A DNA stretch of 59,462 bases, taken from the NCBI GenBank assembly GCA_037447655.1, contig JBBHKE010002709.1, positions 1-59,462 of the forward strand, written 5' to 3'. The notes under the pieces are model-generated. The model was not told the DNA's origin. It made no database searches and was given only the letters and a program-made list of their open reading frames with translations. Within the stretch, counting starts at the first letter, position 1. Each line of letters opens with the position of its first letter. This DNA is from Zygnema cylindricum. Lineage: Eukaryota > Streptophyta > Zygnematophyceae > Zygnematales > Zygnemataceae. This document shows, piece by piece, positions 36,344 through 47,039 of this stretch. The position numbers were made by a program, and so were the translations under genes.

Positions 36344-36574
36344 CCTTCTCCCTCTTATTTTGCCACAAGCCTTCTCCCTCTATTTTTTCCCACAGTGTTT
36401 GAACAAAAACCGTCTTGAATACACGGGGCATATGCTTACATGTTCCCAACGAGATGGTTTCTTGAGGCCGCAGTGTTAGTCTCGCAGAGTAAGAACTTTG
36501 GTTAAAGCCCCAACATGGCCTTGTGGGCATGGTCACGCATGGGACAACGCTAATTCTCACTCTGAGGCTTCCTC

Positions 36575-36930
36575 CATAGCCTCAAAGATCGCTAAAGTTG
36601 CTCCAACATCGGCTATGGAGTCTCCCTCCCGTCTTCTCCTTCCATTTTTTTATCTCTCATGCTCCATCTTTTTCTCCATTTCTCTTCTCTTTAACACCTC
36701 CGATCCTCTCTCTCTCTCTCTCTCTGTTTTTTATTCCCACCGCCTCTTTCATATTCTCAAAGATCGCTAAAAATTCTCCATCATCGGCTATGGAGTCTCC
36801 CTCCCTTCTTCTTCTTTCATTTCTTTATCTCTCATGCTCCCTCACTTTCTCCATTTCTCTTCTCTTTAACCGCTCCGGTTCCTCTCTCTCTCTCTGTTAT
36901 TTATTCCCACTGCCTCTTTTCCCCTATCTG
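36575..36930. repeat. Tandem duplication, unit about 178 bp, CT-rich
   Basis: Two copies share TCAAAGATCGCTAAA, CATCGGCTATGGAGTCTCCC, TTTATCTCTCATGCTCC and TTTATTCCCAC in the same order (36575-36752 and 36755-36930). The following 36931-37080 is a (CTCC/CTCT)n tract. Ser/Leu/Pro open frames here are low complexity. Confidence 0.75.
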
Positions 36931-37581
36931 TCTCTCTCTTTCCTCTCTCTCTTCGTCATTGCCTCTCTCCCTCTTTCCGTCCCTCTTTACCTCGCTCCCT
37001 CTATCTCTCTCTCCTTCTATCCCTCCATACGTCCCTCCCTCCCTCCCTTATTGCCTCACTCCCTCCCTCCCTCCCACTAAAGAAAGGTCGCAGCGGAAAA
37101 AAAAATGGAGGAGTCTCACCTTACCAACTTGCAGCAGCCGACCGACCCATCTTTGACATATTTTGTACAATGGCATCCTAGGTGTGTTTCTTTCCCTTGC
37201 ATTACATGCCCAATCACGAGTTGAAGCGACATCTGCGATGATCCTTATAAAAAAAACGAGGAGGTTTTACGAAGTAAAAGAATGAGGAGTTCTTACAAAG
37301 TAAAAGAATAAGGAGTTCTTACGAAGTAAAAGAATTAGGAGGCTGAAAAAAGTTTTTGTGGACGTGTAGTCAAAGAGGTCATATTTTCTAGTTGTGTCTC
37401 TGTATTAAGTACAACAGAATACTATCTCAAGACTGTCTTCTTGTGGGATCCATTTGCAACATGACATGTGCCACTTGAAGATGTACCTCCCTACCCATCT
37501 CTAAAACACCCACTAACTTCCCCCCCCCGATATTGTATAATCTCTTTCCTCCGAGAGCAATTGACGGGGCATATTGACTCA

Positions 37582-37708
37582 CCGGTTGGTAGCCATGAGA
37601 ACTTTCATGTTGTTCGTTGTCACTTCTCGCGTCGTCTTCGAATCCCACGTCTCCGATGGCATCCACCTCTTCAAAGAAGATGATGGGTGTCTTATTGGAG
37701 CGAGCCAT
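37582..37708 (-). pseudogene. RPT1: Exon fragment of 26S proteasome regulatory ATPase RPT1, decayed
   Basis: Minus-strand reading gives NLQMARSNKTPIIFFEEVDA, then IGDVGFEDDARSDNE. After a deletion and frame change it continues NMKVLMATNR. This matches the Walker B region and following strand of RPT1 (FFDEVDAIG ... DNE ... IKVLMATNRP). RPT1 is one of six AAA ATPases that unfold substrates in the proteasome base. The Walker B aspartate is glutamate here. About 19 residues between DNE and the next strand are missing. A GTGAGT donor directly follows, which argues for genomic DNA and not a processed cDNA copy. No other exons were found nearby. Confidence 0.7.
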
Positions 37709-37807
37709 TTGGAGATTGGGGAAGGGGGGGGTAAATGAGAGAGGGATGGGCGAGGAGCGAATCCGGGCGTTCACCCTCCGCCAATACCGCCCTTCATCCA
37801 AAACCAT

Positions 37808-39023
37808 TGATAAAACTGACTTTAGAAGACATTGCCTCTAAAAAACTTCTGAAACATTGTTAAAAACCACAACCAACCACCGCAATAAGTAAAAGGGCGT
37901 CTTAAGAAACATTTCAAACACTGTATAAAGTCAAATCCACAGCCAAAAACCACAGCCAGAAGAAAAAGAAACTGAAGACAGTGTCAACATTGTAGAAGGA
38001 TGGGAAAAGGGGATGAGCGACGAGGGGAAGGAAACATAAAAAAGAAAGTAAAAATGAAAATACTCCCTCCCCAATTTTGGAAACAGAAAACAAAAGAAAA
38101 AAGAAAAACAATAGAAATAAAAATTTCAAACTCATTCAAACAGAAACGAAACTTTTCACTAAACCATGAAACTAATGATAGCATAAAAGCATTCTTAAAA
38201 TTGTAAAGATTTTTATAGAAGTAAAAGAAAAAACTTAAGACCCCACAAATACACCAAAAGCACCCCAAATTACTCCTAAGACTTCCTAAAATGACCCCAA
38301 TTTTTTTCCCAAAAAGTTCCCAAAAAATGCCCAAAACTACTCAGGATTCCCCAAAAATAAAAATAAAATACTACAAAATTACGCCAAAATTAACCCACTT
38401 CTACCCCAAAAAATATACCTCTCCAATTCCGGAGGCGTGCCCCGTTTTCATTTTTACTTCAAAAAAAAGTTTAAAAAGTTTAACCCATTTTTTTTTTTTT
38501 TTCAATTTTACTTTGCTTGAAAGTGGAGGGGCGAAGAAGCTTTACAGAAACTGCCTGTCAATGTTCCACGTGGCAACCAAAGGAGCCAACACTTAAAGCT
38601 GAAACTAAAAAAAGGAGGGAAAGATGTAATCCACAATTCGGTGGACAAACCATGCCATGGCGGTTTATATGACAGACACCTCTCTCGTTCTCTCCTCCTC
38701 TCTCTCCCTTTCCTCTCTCTCTTTCTATCTCTCGCTCCCTATCTCTCTTGCTCGCTCCCTCTATGGATTTTGCAAATCTTCCCAATTTTCTTGAATTTTT
38801 TCCAAACTTTCTTCATTCATTTCTTTCAATTTTGCTTTGGGTTCCAAAACGAAACTGACAGTGAATTATTTCAATATAATATGATTTTTTTATACAAGTA
38901 TATAATTTTTTGGAACCAATAATGTTTTACACGACAGAAGGGAATTATGAAAACGTCGGTGGAAGATAAACAGAGAAAATGTGTTGTCTGCTTCTTCCGT
39001 AAAGGTCATAAAACATGTCTTTT
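37808..39023. other. Low-complexity spacer
   Basis: A/C-rich sequence (CCCCAAAA-like words) at 38220-38480, a poly-T run at 38489-38502 and a CT-rich tract at 38680-38765. No gene seen. Confidence 0.55.
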
Positions 39024-39025
39024 AA

Positions 39026-39203
39026 GTACGTGTCCCATTAAATTTCAAACGTAATCATGCACGGCAAAAGTACGTGTCCCATTAAATTTGAAACGTAATC
39101 ATGCACGGCAAAAGTACGTGTCCCATTAAATTTGAAACGTAATCATGCACGGCAAAAGTACGTGTCCCATTAAATTTGAAACGTTATCATGCACGGCAAA
39201 AAT
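39026..39203. repeat. 44-bp minisatellite, first block (4 copies)
   Basis: Copies start GTACGTGTCCCATTAAATTT at 39026, 39070, 39114 and 39158 and end CATGCACGGCAAAA. The array continues at 42974 after the LTR retrotransposon, and again at 44394 after a solo LTR. Confidence 0.95.
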
Positions 39204-40626
39204 TGTTGTTTTTGGAAGATTCAGTTTCGCATATGCGTGCGTGTATTTGCTTGCTTACGTAATTACCGGAGTTAATGTGGAGGTTTGAACGGATTTGCGG
39301 ATTGGGGGTTTATTGCACGAGTAAATTAATTAACTAATTGAGTGGAGCGAAATGCGCTGAACAATGGACGGCGGATCGCGAAGCGATCCGATTTGAAATA
39401 TTCGAAGTGTTTGAAAAAGTACGGCCGCCATACGAAACATAATGCGACAGACCGCATTTATTAAATGTGACGCCGCCGGTACGGAGCGTCGTATTTGACA
39501 CGTGAGATGTACGGCAAAGTACGTAGTAACGGTACGGACTAATTTGGATAGCTTGACGAGGTTTCGACAAGTGGATTTTTCTTATGACCACGCGGCGCGA
39601 CACCAAGGGTGCCGATTAAGAGTGACGGACGGCGGATATAGTCCGCCGAGATTTTCTATGTAGTGGTGACACGAAATCGCGTCAATCACACGATATTTAT
39701 TTTTGGACGTTCCGGATTGCTTGCCAAGTGATTCGTGGTACACGTGGAAGGCGGATGGCGTCCGCCGATATTTCCAAGGGACCACATTGTTTTTTATGAC
39801 GCATTATCTAGTGGACCGTACATATGCGATGTCGGTTCACTACGTGGACTTATCGACAAATGACTAAGCAAGTTGTCGCTTATGACGCGTATTTTGCGGA
39901 CGCGTCCGTGTAAATATTTGATACAACATTGTTTTGTCTTATGTGTATTATTAATTAGTATTGATTATGACATTTGTTATTTAAGTGATCAATTAGGGTT
40001 TTCGACAGTTTAATTTGTGTGTCTTTATTTGTCGTTTATGCAGACAAGTGTACGCTTACGATTGCTAGGCTTTCAGGTGTACGCTTAAGATTAATTTATT
40101 CTTAGTGATGGTATATTATGGTTAAATAGGACTAAATGACAGTTATGTAATGTATGTTAGTTATTTTGACACTTAGTGATTTGTTAACAGCTCACAAGTG
40201 TATATATAGATTTGAGCTTCATTAGGAAAATAATCAATGCTGGTTAGTAAAGTGGGGACCAAAGATGTAGTATTTTAGGGTTGCCGATTAGGTCATGCAC
40301 TTTGAATGATATAATGATTATACTTTGATAATACTCTTGTTTATGTGTGATGCATTTGTGTGTTATTATTTATTTATGTTTTTATATATGTTTGATATGC
40401 ATTGTTTATGCATTTGTCCTAGGGTTTGTTTATGTCGATTATTCCATCAAACCTTAGATGATGTCATAGGGTTTATTTATGTTGATTATTCCATGAAACC
40501 CTAAATGTTGTTGTATGTTAAATGGAGGATGCATTTCAAATGATTGTTCGTCGACCTATTTTTGCTTAGCTTTTTGCATGATAGTTTGGGTCGCTTCTGC
40601 GGTCTATTTTAGACCAAAGAACAACA
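39204..40626 (+). repeat. 5' LTR, family G
   Basis: TGTTGTTTTTGGAAGATTCA to ...AAGAACAACA. Contains a series of perfect hairpins in its first 600 bp (39372-39390, 39631-39647, 39750-39766) and a TATATATAG at 40201-40209. A CCTAGGGTTTG / AAACCCTA rich segment occupies the last 250 bp. Confidence 0.93.
40201..40209 (+). promoter_or_regulatory. Possible TATA box of the family G LTR
   Basis: TATATATAG sits about 1 kb into the LTR, with the LTR end 420 bp further on. The copy in the 3' LTR is at 42548-42556. Confidence 0.45.
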
Positions 40627-40640
40627 GGTTATGGGCCCAC
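40627..40640 (+). other. Primer-binding site matching the anticodon region of initiator tRNA-Met
   Basis: GGTTATGGGCCCAC begins directly after the terminal CA of the 5' LTR. Its complement GTGGGCCCATAACC is the anticodon stem-loop of plant initiator tRNA-Met as I recall it, not the tRNA 3' end. Drosophila copia is known to use a 5' half of this same tRNA as primer, so a half-tRNA primer is inferred here. Confidence 0.7.
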
Positions 40641-41533
40641 GCCCCATCTATCATATGTTAGGTTAAGTCGATGTAGGTTTGTGTCACATGCATTGTAGCG
40701 GGTTAATTTTGTTCTTGCTGGTTGTATTGCAGTAATGGTGTCTGTGTACCCATGAGATCGGCCTTATCATAGTGTTGGTATGTGCCGAGTTTAATCTTGC
40801 ATCGCCCCAAGGGTTAACTTAGTGACAGTGCCGAAATGTCTACCCTCAATGAAAATGATTAATTATGAGAAATGATATTTTATTTTTGGAAAATACATAT
40901 TCGTTTGATGGAGAAATGTGGAAGGTGGAATTTCGACGTTTGGGGGAGAGAGATCCGAAAGGTGGAGTTTTGACATGTGGTGGAGAGATCCAAATTTTGT
41001 GGATCGATGATTGTTGAAAATTGGATTTGTAATGTAGATTTTGAGTTGTTGGGAATTTTTGGGAAATGTGATATTATTAGAATTTTTGGGAAAATACTAT
41101 TTGTTAAGTGTATTTTTAATGGGAAATTTTGGGATCAGATTATTAAATGGAAAAGAAAAGAAAAATTTTGAAATCTAGATTTGATATGGTTGAGGTATAA
41201 ATTTTGAGTTGGGATATATTATTAGTGTGATCGTTTGGTTTTAATTCTTAGTTGATTTGTGACAGAATTGTGAGAAGTAGATTCAGATTTAGATATTGTT
41301 GAGAAAAGATAAAATTTTGTTGTAATCGGAAAATGAAAATATATATTATGTATTATGAAACTTGGAAGGCATATGAAGGCAGCGGAAGCGATGGTGGAAC
41401 AAGTGAAAATTTTGGCGGAGGCAATTTGGCGGATTCAGATGGAGGAGACAGCAGAAGGTGACAGTAGTGACAGCTGATGATGTAAATCTATGGAGTGTGA
41501 CAGATGATGACGTGGCGTCATGGATTTACGAAA
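40641..41533 (+). other. Internal region of the family G element, non-coding
   Basis: About 0.9 kb with only one short open frame (40977-41171), rich in Ile/Lys/Phe and without a motif. The second half is purine-rich and A/T-rich. Packaging or dimerisation signals would be expected here, but none can be named from sequence. Confidence 0.6.
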
Positions 41534-41550
41534 CTAAATCTTCGGGGGAG
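41534..41550 (+). other. Polypurine tract of the family G element
   Basis: The purine-rich end TTCGGGGGAG directly precedes the 3' LTR start TGTTGTTTTT. Confidence 0.7.
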
Positions 41551-42973
41551 TGTTGTTTTTGGAAGATTCAGTTTCGCATATGCGTGCGTGTATTTGCTTG
41601 CTTACGTAATTACCGGAGTTAATGTGGAGGTTTGAACGGATTTGCGGATTGGGGGTTTATTGCACGAGTAAATTAATTAACTAATTGAGTGGAGCGAAAT
41701 GCGCTGAACAATGGACGGCGGATCGCGAAGCGATCCGATTTGAAATATTCGAAGTGTTTGAAAAAGTACGGCCGCCATACGAAACATAATGCGACAGACC
41801 GCATTTATTAAATGTGACGCCGCCGGTACGGAGCGTCGTATTTGACACGTGAGATGTACGGCAAAGTACGTAGTAACGGTACGGACTAATTTGGATAGCT
41901 TGACGAGGTTTCGACAAGTGGATTTTTCTTATGACCACGCGGCGCGACACCAAGGGTGCCGATTAAGAGTGACGGACGGCGGATATAGTCCGCCGAGATT
42001 TTCTATGTAGTGGTGACACGAAATCGCGTCAATCACACGATATTTATTTTTGGACGTTCCGGATTGCTTGCCAAGTGATTCGTGGTACACGTGGAAGGCG
42101 GATGGCGTCCGCCGATATTTCCAAGGGACCACATTGTTTTTTATGACGCATTATCTAGTGGACCGTACATATGCGATGTCGGTTCACTACGTGGACTTAT
42201 CGACAAATGACTAAGCAAGTTGTCGCTTATGACGCGTATTTTGCGGACGCGTCCGTGTAAATATTTGATACAACATTGTTTTGTCTTATGTGTATTATTA
42301 ATTAGTATTGATTATGACATTTGTTATTTAAGTGATCAATTAGGGTTTTCGACAGTTTAATTTGTGTGTCTTTATTTGTCGTTTATGCAGACAAGTGTAC
42401 GCTTACGATTGCTAGGCTTTCAGGTGTACGCTTAAGATTAATTTATTCTTAGTGATGGTATATTATGGTTAAATAGGACTAAATGACAGTTATGTAATGT
42501 ATGTTAGTTATTTTGACACTTAGTGATTTGTTAACAGCTCACAAGTGTATATATAGATTTGAGCTTCATTAGGAAAATAATCAATGCTGGTTAGTAAAGT
42601 GGGGACCAAAGATGTAGTATTTTAGGGTTGCCGATTAGGTCATGCACTTTGAATGATATAATGATTATACTTTGATAATACTCTTGTTTATGTGTGATGC
42701 ATTTGTGTGTTATTATTTATTTATGTTTTTATATATGTTTGATATGCATTGTTTATGCATTTGTCCTAGGGTTTGTTTATGTCGATTATTCCATCAAACC
42801 TTAGATGATGTCATAGGGTTTATTTATGTTGATTATTCCATGAAACCCTAAATGTTGTTGTATGTTAAATGGAGGATGCATTTCAAATGATTGTTCGTCG
42901 ACCTATTTTTGCTTAGCTTTTTGCATGATAGTTTGGGTCGCTTCTGCGGTCTATTTTAGACCAAAGAACAACA
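41551..42973 (+). repeat. 3' LTR, family G
   Basis: Same length and ends as 39204-40626; no difference was seen in the portions compared. Confidence 0.93.
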
Positions 42974-43331
42974 AAAATACGTGTCCCATTAAATTTGAAA
43001 CGTAATCATGCACGGCAAAAGTACGTGTCCCATTAAATTTCAAACGTTATCATGCACGGCAAAAGTACGTGTCCCATTAAATTTGAAACGTAATCATGCA
43101 CGGCAAAAGTACGTGTCCCATTAAATTTGAAACGTAATCATGCACGGCAAAATTACGTGTCCCATTAAATTTGAAACGTTATCATACACGGCAAAAGTAC
43201 GTGTCCCATTAAATTTGAAACATAATCCTGCACGGCAAAAGTACGTGTCCCATTAAATTTGAAACATAATCATGCACGGCAAAACTACGTGTCCCATTAA
43301 ATTTGAAACGTTCTCATGCACGGCAAAAGTA
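42974..43331. repeat. 44-bp minisatellite, second block (about 8 copies)
   Basis: Copies of TACGTGTCCCATTAAATTT recur every 44 bp from 42978 to 43331, with point differences such as CGTAATC/CGTTATC. The block ends at a solo LTR. Confidence 0.95.
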
Positions 43332-44393
43332 TGTTGGTTTTTGGAAACCTTTAGTCCTCTCTATATCACATTGCTATGCTGCCATGCTGCGCTGGTCACA
43401 CCGCAGACATAGCAGCATGTATGAAAAAGATACTGTGCTGCCATGCTACGCTGGTCACATCGCAGCCATAGCAGCTTGCGTACTAAGTACTAAGAGTATT
43501 GAACGTACGGAATTGGACTTCAAGTGACGCGGAGGAACATAGACGAAAGTGTTGAATGTGTTGGAGAAATGGACGGCGGATCGCGAAGCGATCTGATGAT
43601 TAACATTCGAAATGATTTAAATTGTACGTCGGCCGTACGAAACATAATGCGGCGATCAACATGTGATGAATTGGACGCCACCGGAGCTACAGACGGCAGC
43701 GCCGTCCGTTTGGTGAGGGACGCGAAATCGCGTCCATCACATGATATGTATTTTGGACGGTCCTGATTCGTTTGACGAAATTCGTACGACGTGTAAATAT
43801 TTAACAATGTTTTGTCCTGTGTATTTAATTATTAGTGTAGATCTTAGGTACACTCACATTAATAGAGGTAGTTGATTGATTACGTACGGCTGGTATGCCT
43901 CCGTACAGTTAGTAGTAAGCTGTAGTGTATATTTGTAGGACTTAGTCATTTCTAAAAAAAGGAACTTTTTGGACAGAAACTGTTTCTGTTCCTTTTTGGG
44001 ATTTTCATCTGAGAATTTCTCTCAGTTTTATTGGCAGAATTATCTGAAATTTTGCATGTGTGTTCCTTTTTGTATTGGCAATATTGTGGCCAATTTGCAG
44101 ACCTATTGTGTGTCTGGTTTGCTTGGGGATTCATTGTGAAGTTGGTCATATTTATTAAAGTTCTGGCAAGCAGTTTTTCTGCAACTTTGACTGAGTGTTG
44201 TGATTATTCGGTTTGGTATTATTATATGAAATTTGGTGGGAATACTTAGTGGACTAGGAACTATCTGGTTGTGTAGTTTCAGCTTGGTTTGGTTATTCTG
44301 TAGAATTCTGAGTGGAATCAAAGGAGGCTCTTTTGGGGTAGTCTGTGGTGCTTCCGAGGGTACATTCGTGGCTGAAAAGGGCTATGAACAACA
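43332..44393 (+). mobile_element. Solo LTR, family G relative (1,062 bp)
   Basis: TGTTGGTTTTTGGAAACC to ...GCTATGAACAACA, with AAGTA duplicated outside (43327-43331, 44394-44398). It shares ends and the hairpins GGATCGCGAAGCGATC and GGACGCGAAATCGCGTCC with the other family G LTRs. Near 43373-43480 it has a roughly 55-bp tandem duplication (GCTGCCATGCT(G/A)CGCTGGTCA). No internal region remains. Confidence 0.88.
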
Positions 44394-44540
44394 AAGTACG
44401 TGTCCCATTAAATTTGAAACGTTATCATGCACGGCAAAAGTACGTGTCCCATTAAATTTCAAACGTAATCATGCACGGAAACGTACGTGTCCAATTAAGT
44501 TTGAAACGTAATCATGCACGGCTAATGTATGTGCTATTTA
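44394..44540. repeat. 44-bp minisatellite, third block (3-4 copies)
   Basis: The array resumes after the solo LTR and decays at about 44540 (GTATGTGCTATTTAAATTTG). Without the two insertions the three blocks would form one array of about 15 copies. Confidence 0.9.
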
Positions 44541-44743
44541 AATTTGAAAATGTGTCAACGCCTTCAGCAGACACGTGTTGTGTACATGTGATAACTGATT
44601 ATGTACGTCTATAAACTTATTTTGTACGTCTCTCAACTTATGATGTACGTTTGTAAAAAAGAATGAGCAAGGTTCAACTTATGATGTACGTCTATAAAAA
44701 TAAAAGAGCAAGGTTTTGTAGGGACTACCAAATTTTGTGCATT

Positions 44744-44904
44744 ACACTATTTAAGATTGGTTGAATCAAAGTAATTACCGCTAATTAAATATTACTTATA
44801 TCAAAAGAAAAAAAAAATAGAGTTATTGATTATATTTTAGGTTTTTAGCTCAAAATTTGGGGGCGCCTATTTAGCGTTATTAACGCTAATAGCAATCCAT
44901 GGTG
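44744..44904. mobile_element. Family T element, left end missing
   Basis: The right end CGCTAATAGCAATCCATGGTG (first 20 bases compared) is followed by TA. The internal word AAATTTGGGGGCGCC matches the family. The left terminus is diverged or lost. Confidence 0.55.
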
Positions 44905-44916
44905 TAGAGAGATAGA

Positions 44917-45487
44917 TGCATGATTCACACTAGAAATGGATGAGGAAATGAATGTCATTTTTTTTTATGGACGTGAATCGCCCTTGACGTCACCTCACGT
45001 CAACAAAAAAGACGCAATGTGATTCATGTTGCCATACGATTAGTCGCCGATGACTCAAATTTGTCACCACCAAACCATCTGTAAGAAGGGGGAAGGACGC
45101 TTCGTCAAAGTTCCAAAGAAGTTTTCAGTTTACATTTTTTTACATTATATTTTAGATGAGTTTGTTTGGCTATTTGTTTGTGGGTTAGCATTTAAACAAA
45201 AAATCGTAACGGTACGGATCATTCATTCGGGATACGACTTCCTATTTTTTCAAAGTCGAATTTTTGCATTCCATAAAGGTTTTCCATAAAACAAGATGAT
45301 TTACCAGAGTTGTCAAGTTTGGACGCACTTGACCGTTTGTTTTTTCCATCGCTACGCTCCAAAAAGGTTGACAGCCGAGCGGTCTTACCTGTTTGGCGCC
45401 TCTGCTTTTGTTTAATTGCGGCTTGAAAGGTAGGGGATTCTTCCTTTCCTCATCTCATTCGTCATTCATTTCTAGTGTGAATCGTGA
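44917..45487. mobile_element. Inverted-repeat element (family C), copy 1, 571 bp
   Basis: The ends are TGCATGATTCACACTAGAAAT and the complement ATTTCTAGTGTGAATCGTGA (20 bases each compared). The flanking 8-mers GAGATAGA and AAGATATA match at six positions, a possible old hAT-type duplication. It is about 85-90% similar by eye to 46475-47039. No ORF of note. Confidence 0.7.
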
Positions 45488-46474
45488 AAGATATATATTT
45501 GAAGTGACGTCGAAATGGGTTTCGTTTCGTTTGATTAATGTAGTATTAATTTCTGATTAATGTTTTTCTATTTTGCCTTTTATTACAAAGTCAAAGTCGG
45601 TCAACGAATTTTATGAAAAGTGCATTTTTCACTTGCTGATATTTATTATTTTTTTAGCGATTCATGCGTGTGTTTAAATGGAGTCGAAAGTAGCACAAAA
45701 AAATGATCGAACCGTTTCTTAAGGTCATTTTCCAATTTTCCATGACTACAACCAGAACATAAGTTCGAGCTACGCGACAATGGGCTTAAGGACAACCCTG
45801 AAAAGTCTTCATTACTGTTGTATTTTTAGGCCGAGTATTATAGCTAGGAAGACGACATCATTTCATGACTACACAAAATCTATACTGTCTCTTACGCTAC
45901 AAATATCTTAAGTACTATTCTATGAAGGTTTTCGTTACCGTTCATGGCCGAAAGCAAATTACACAGCGTGTTTGCAAGAATACTCTATTGTATTTCTTAA
46001 GCACCTAACTTTTACGATATAAAGCAGTACTTTACAAAAATGTGAATTGTGAAACCATAGTTAAGAAATGGGATATAAAAAATGTTTAACGAGTTGTACT
46101 ATGTATCGCTATGAGTGTAAATATTTTTTTCGCCGTTTATAACATCTTTTTTAAGTATACACTTGTCCTATTTTAAATTTGAGACCGCCAATTGGAAGTT
46201 AAGAATCTTACCTTTCAATCGCCACCGTCAAATCCACAACCCGACATGTGTGTACAAATATAAGATGTTTTAAGTGGCACAACAAACATTTACACTAAAA
46301 GCGATTCGCACTAGTACTATACAGTACAGTACTGTGGTGGTTCGGTATCAATGTCTTTTTTTTGAGACGCTTTCATAAAATTTATAAATACAAAAGTGGA
46401 ACAGGTTCCCATCTGTTTGAAATGGGTAGTGGCCCTAAGAAATGTTTCCTTTTTTTTCATTTTGCTACTGTACT
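45488..46474. other. Spacer between the two family C elements
   Basis: AT-rich, with no ORF above 60 codons and no recognised motif. A short symmetric stretch ACTATACAGTACAGTACTGT lies near 46315. Confidence 0.5.
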
Positions 46475-47039
46475 TGCACGATTCACACTAGAAATAGATG
46501 ACGGATAAGACGAGGAAATGAATGTCTTTTTTTTGGTTTGGACGTGAATCGCCCTTGCCGTCACCTCACGTCAACAAAAACGTCGCGATGTGATTCATGT
46601 TGCCGTACGGTTAATCGCCGATGACTCAAATCCGTACGTACCAAATGATCGGTAAGAAGAGGGGATGACGTTTCGTCAAATTTCCAAAGAAGGTTTAAGT
46701 TTACATTTTTTTACGTTATATTTTAGATGATTTGATTGGCTTTTTGTGTATGGTTAGCATTTAAAAATAAATCGGTACAGTACGGATCATTCATTCGGGA
46801 TACGACTTCTCGTTTTTTCAAAGTCAGATTTTTGCATTTCGAAAAGGTTTTCCGCAAAAGAAGATGATTTATCACGTTTTTCAAGTTTTGACGCACTTCA
46901 CCGTAATTTTTGTCCGTCGCTACGCTCTACAAAGGGTGACAGCTGAGCGGTCGACTTGTTTGGCGCTTCTGTTTTTGTTTTTTTGCGGCCTGAATTTTCC
47001 TCATCTCATTCGTCATCCATTTCTAGTGTGAATCGTGCA
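46475..47039. mobile_element. Inverted-repeat element (family C), copy 2, 565 bp
   Basis: The ends are TGCACGATTCACACTAG and CTAGTGTGAATCGTGCA. The flanks ACTGTACT and ACTGTAAT differ at one base of eight, supporting a hAT-like origin. Same orientation and internal order as copy 1. Confidence 0.75.

Larger units (their letters stand above)
39204..42973 (+). mobile_element. Young non-autonomous LTR retrotransposon, family G (3,770 bp)
   Basis: Two direct LTRs of exactly 1,423 bp flank 924 bp of internal DNA. AAAAT is duplicated immediately outside (39199-39203, 42974-42978). The internal part has a primer-binding site right after the 5' LTR and a purine tract right before the 3' LTR. It has no gag, protease, integrase or RT. 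Every stretch of the two LTRs I compared is identical, including conceptual translations of 90 and 67 residues. The insertion is therefore recent and must have been mobilised by another element's proteins. The size class lies between TRIM and LARD elements. Confidence 0.93.

Noticed and set aside
35089-36348. A clean 5-bp duplication around the minus-strand family G LTR
   Set aside because: The flanks (tcttt, ccttc) do not match well and lie in a repetitive array.
36598-37080. Ser/Leu/Pro-rich open frame with signal-peptide look
   Set aside because: Encoded by a CT-rich tandem duplication; no conserved motif.
39334-42132. Two identical pairs of 90- and 67-codon minus-strand open frames as duplicated genes
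   Set aside because: They are antisense frames within the two identical LTRs.
39026-44540. CRISPR-like regularly spaced repeat
   Set aside because: The 44-bp units are contiguous, with no unique spacers, and the genome is eukaryotic.
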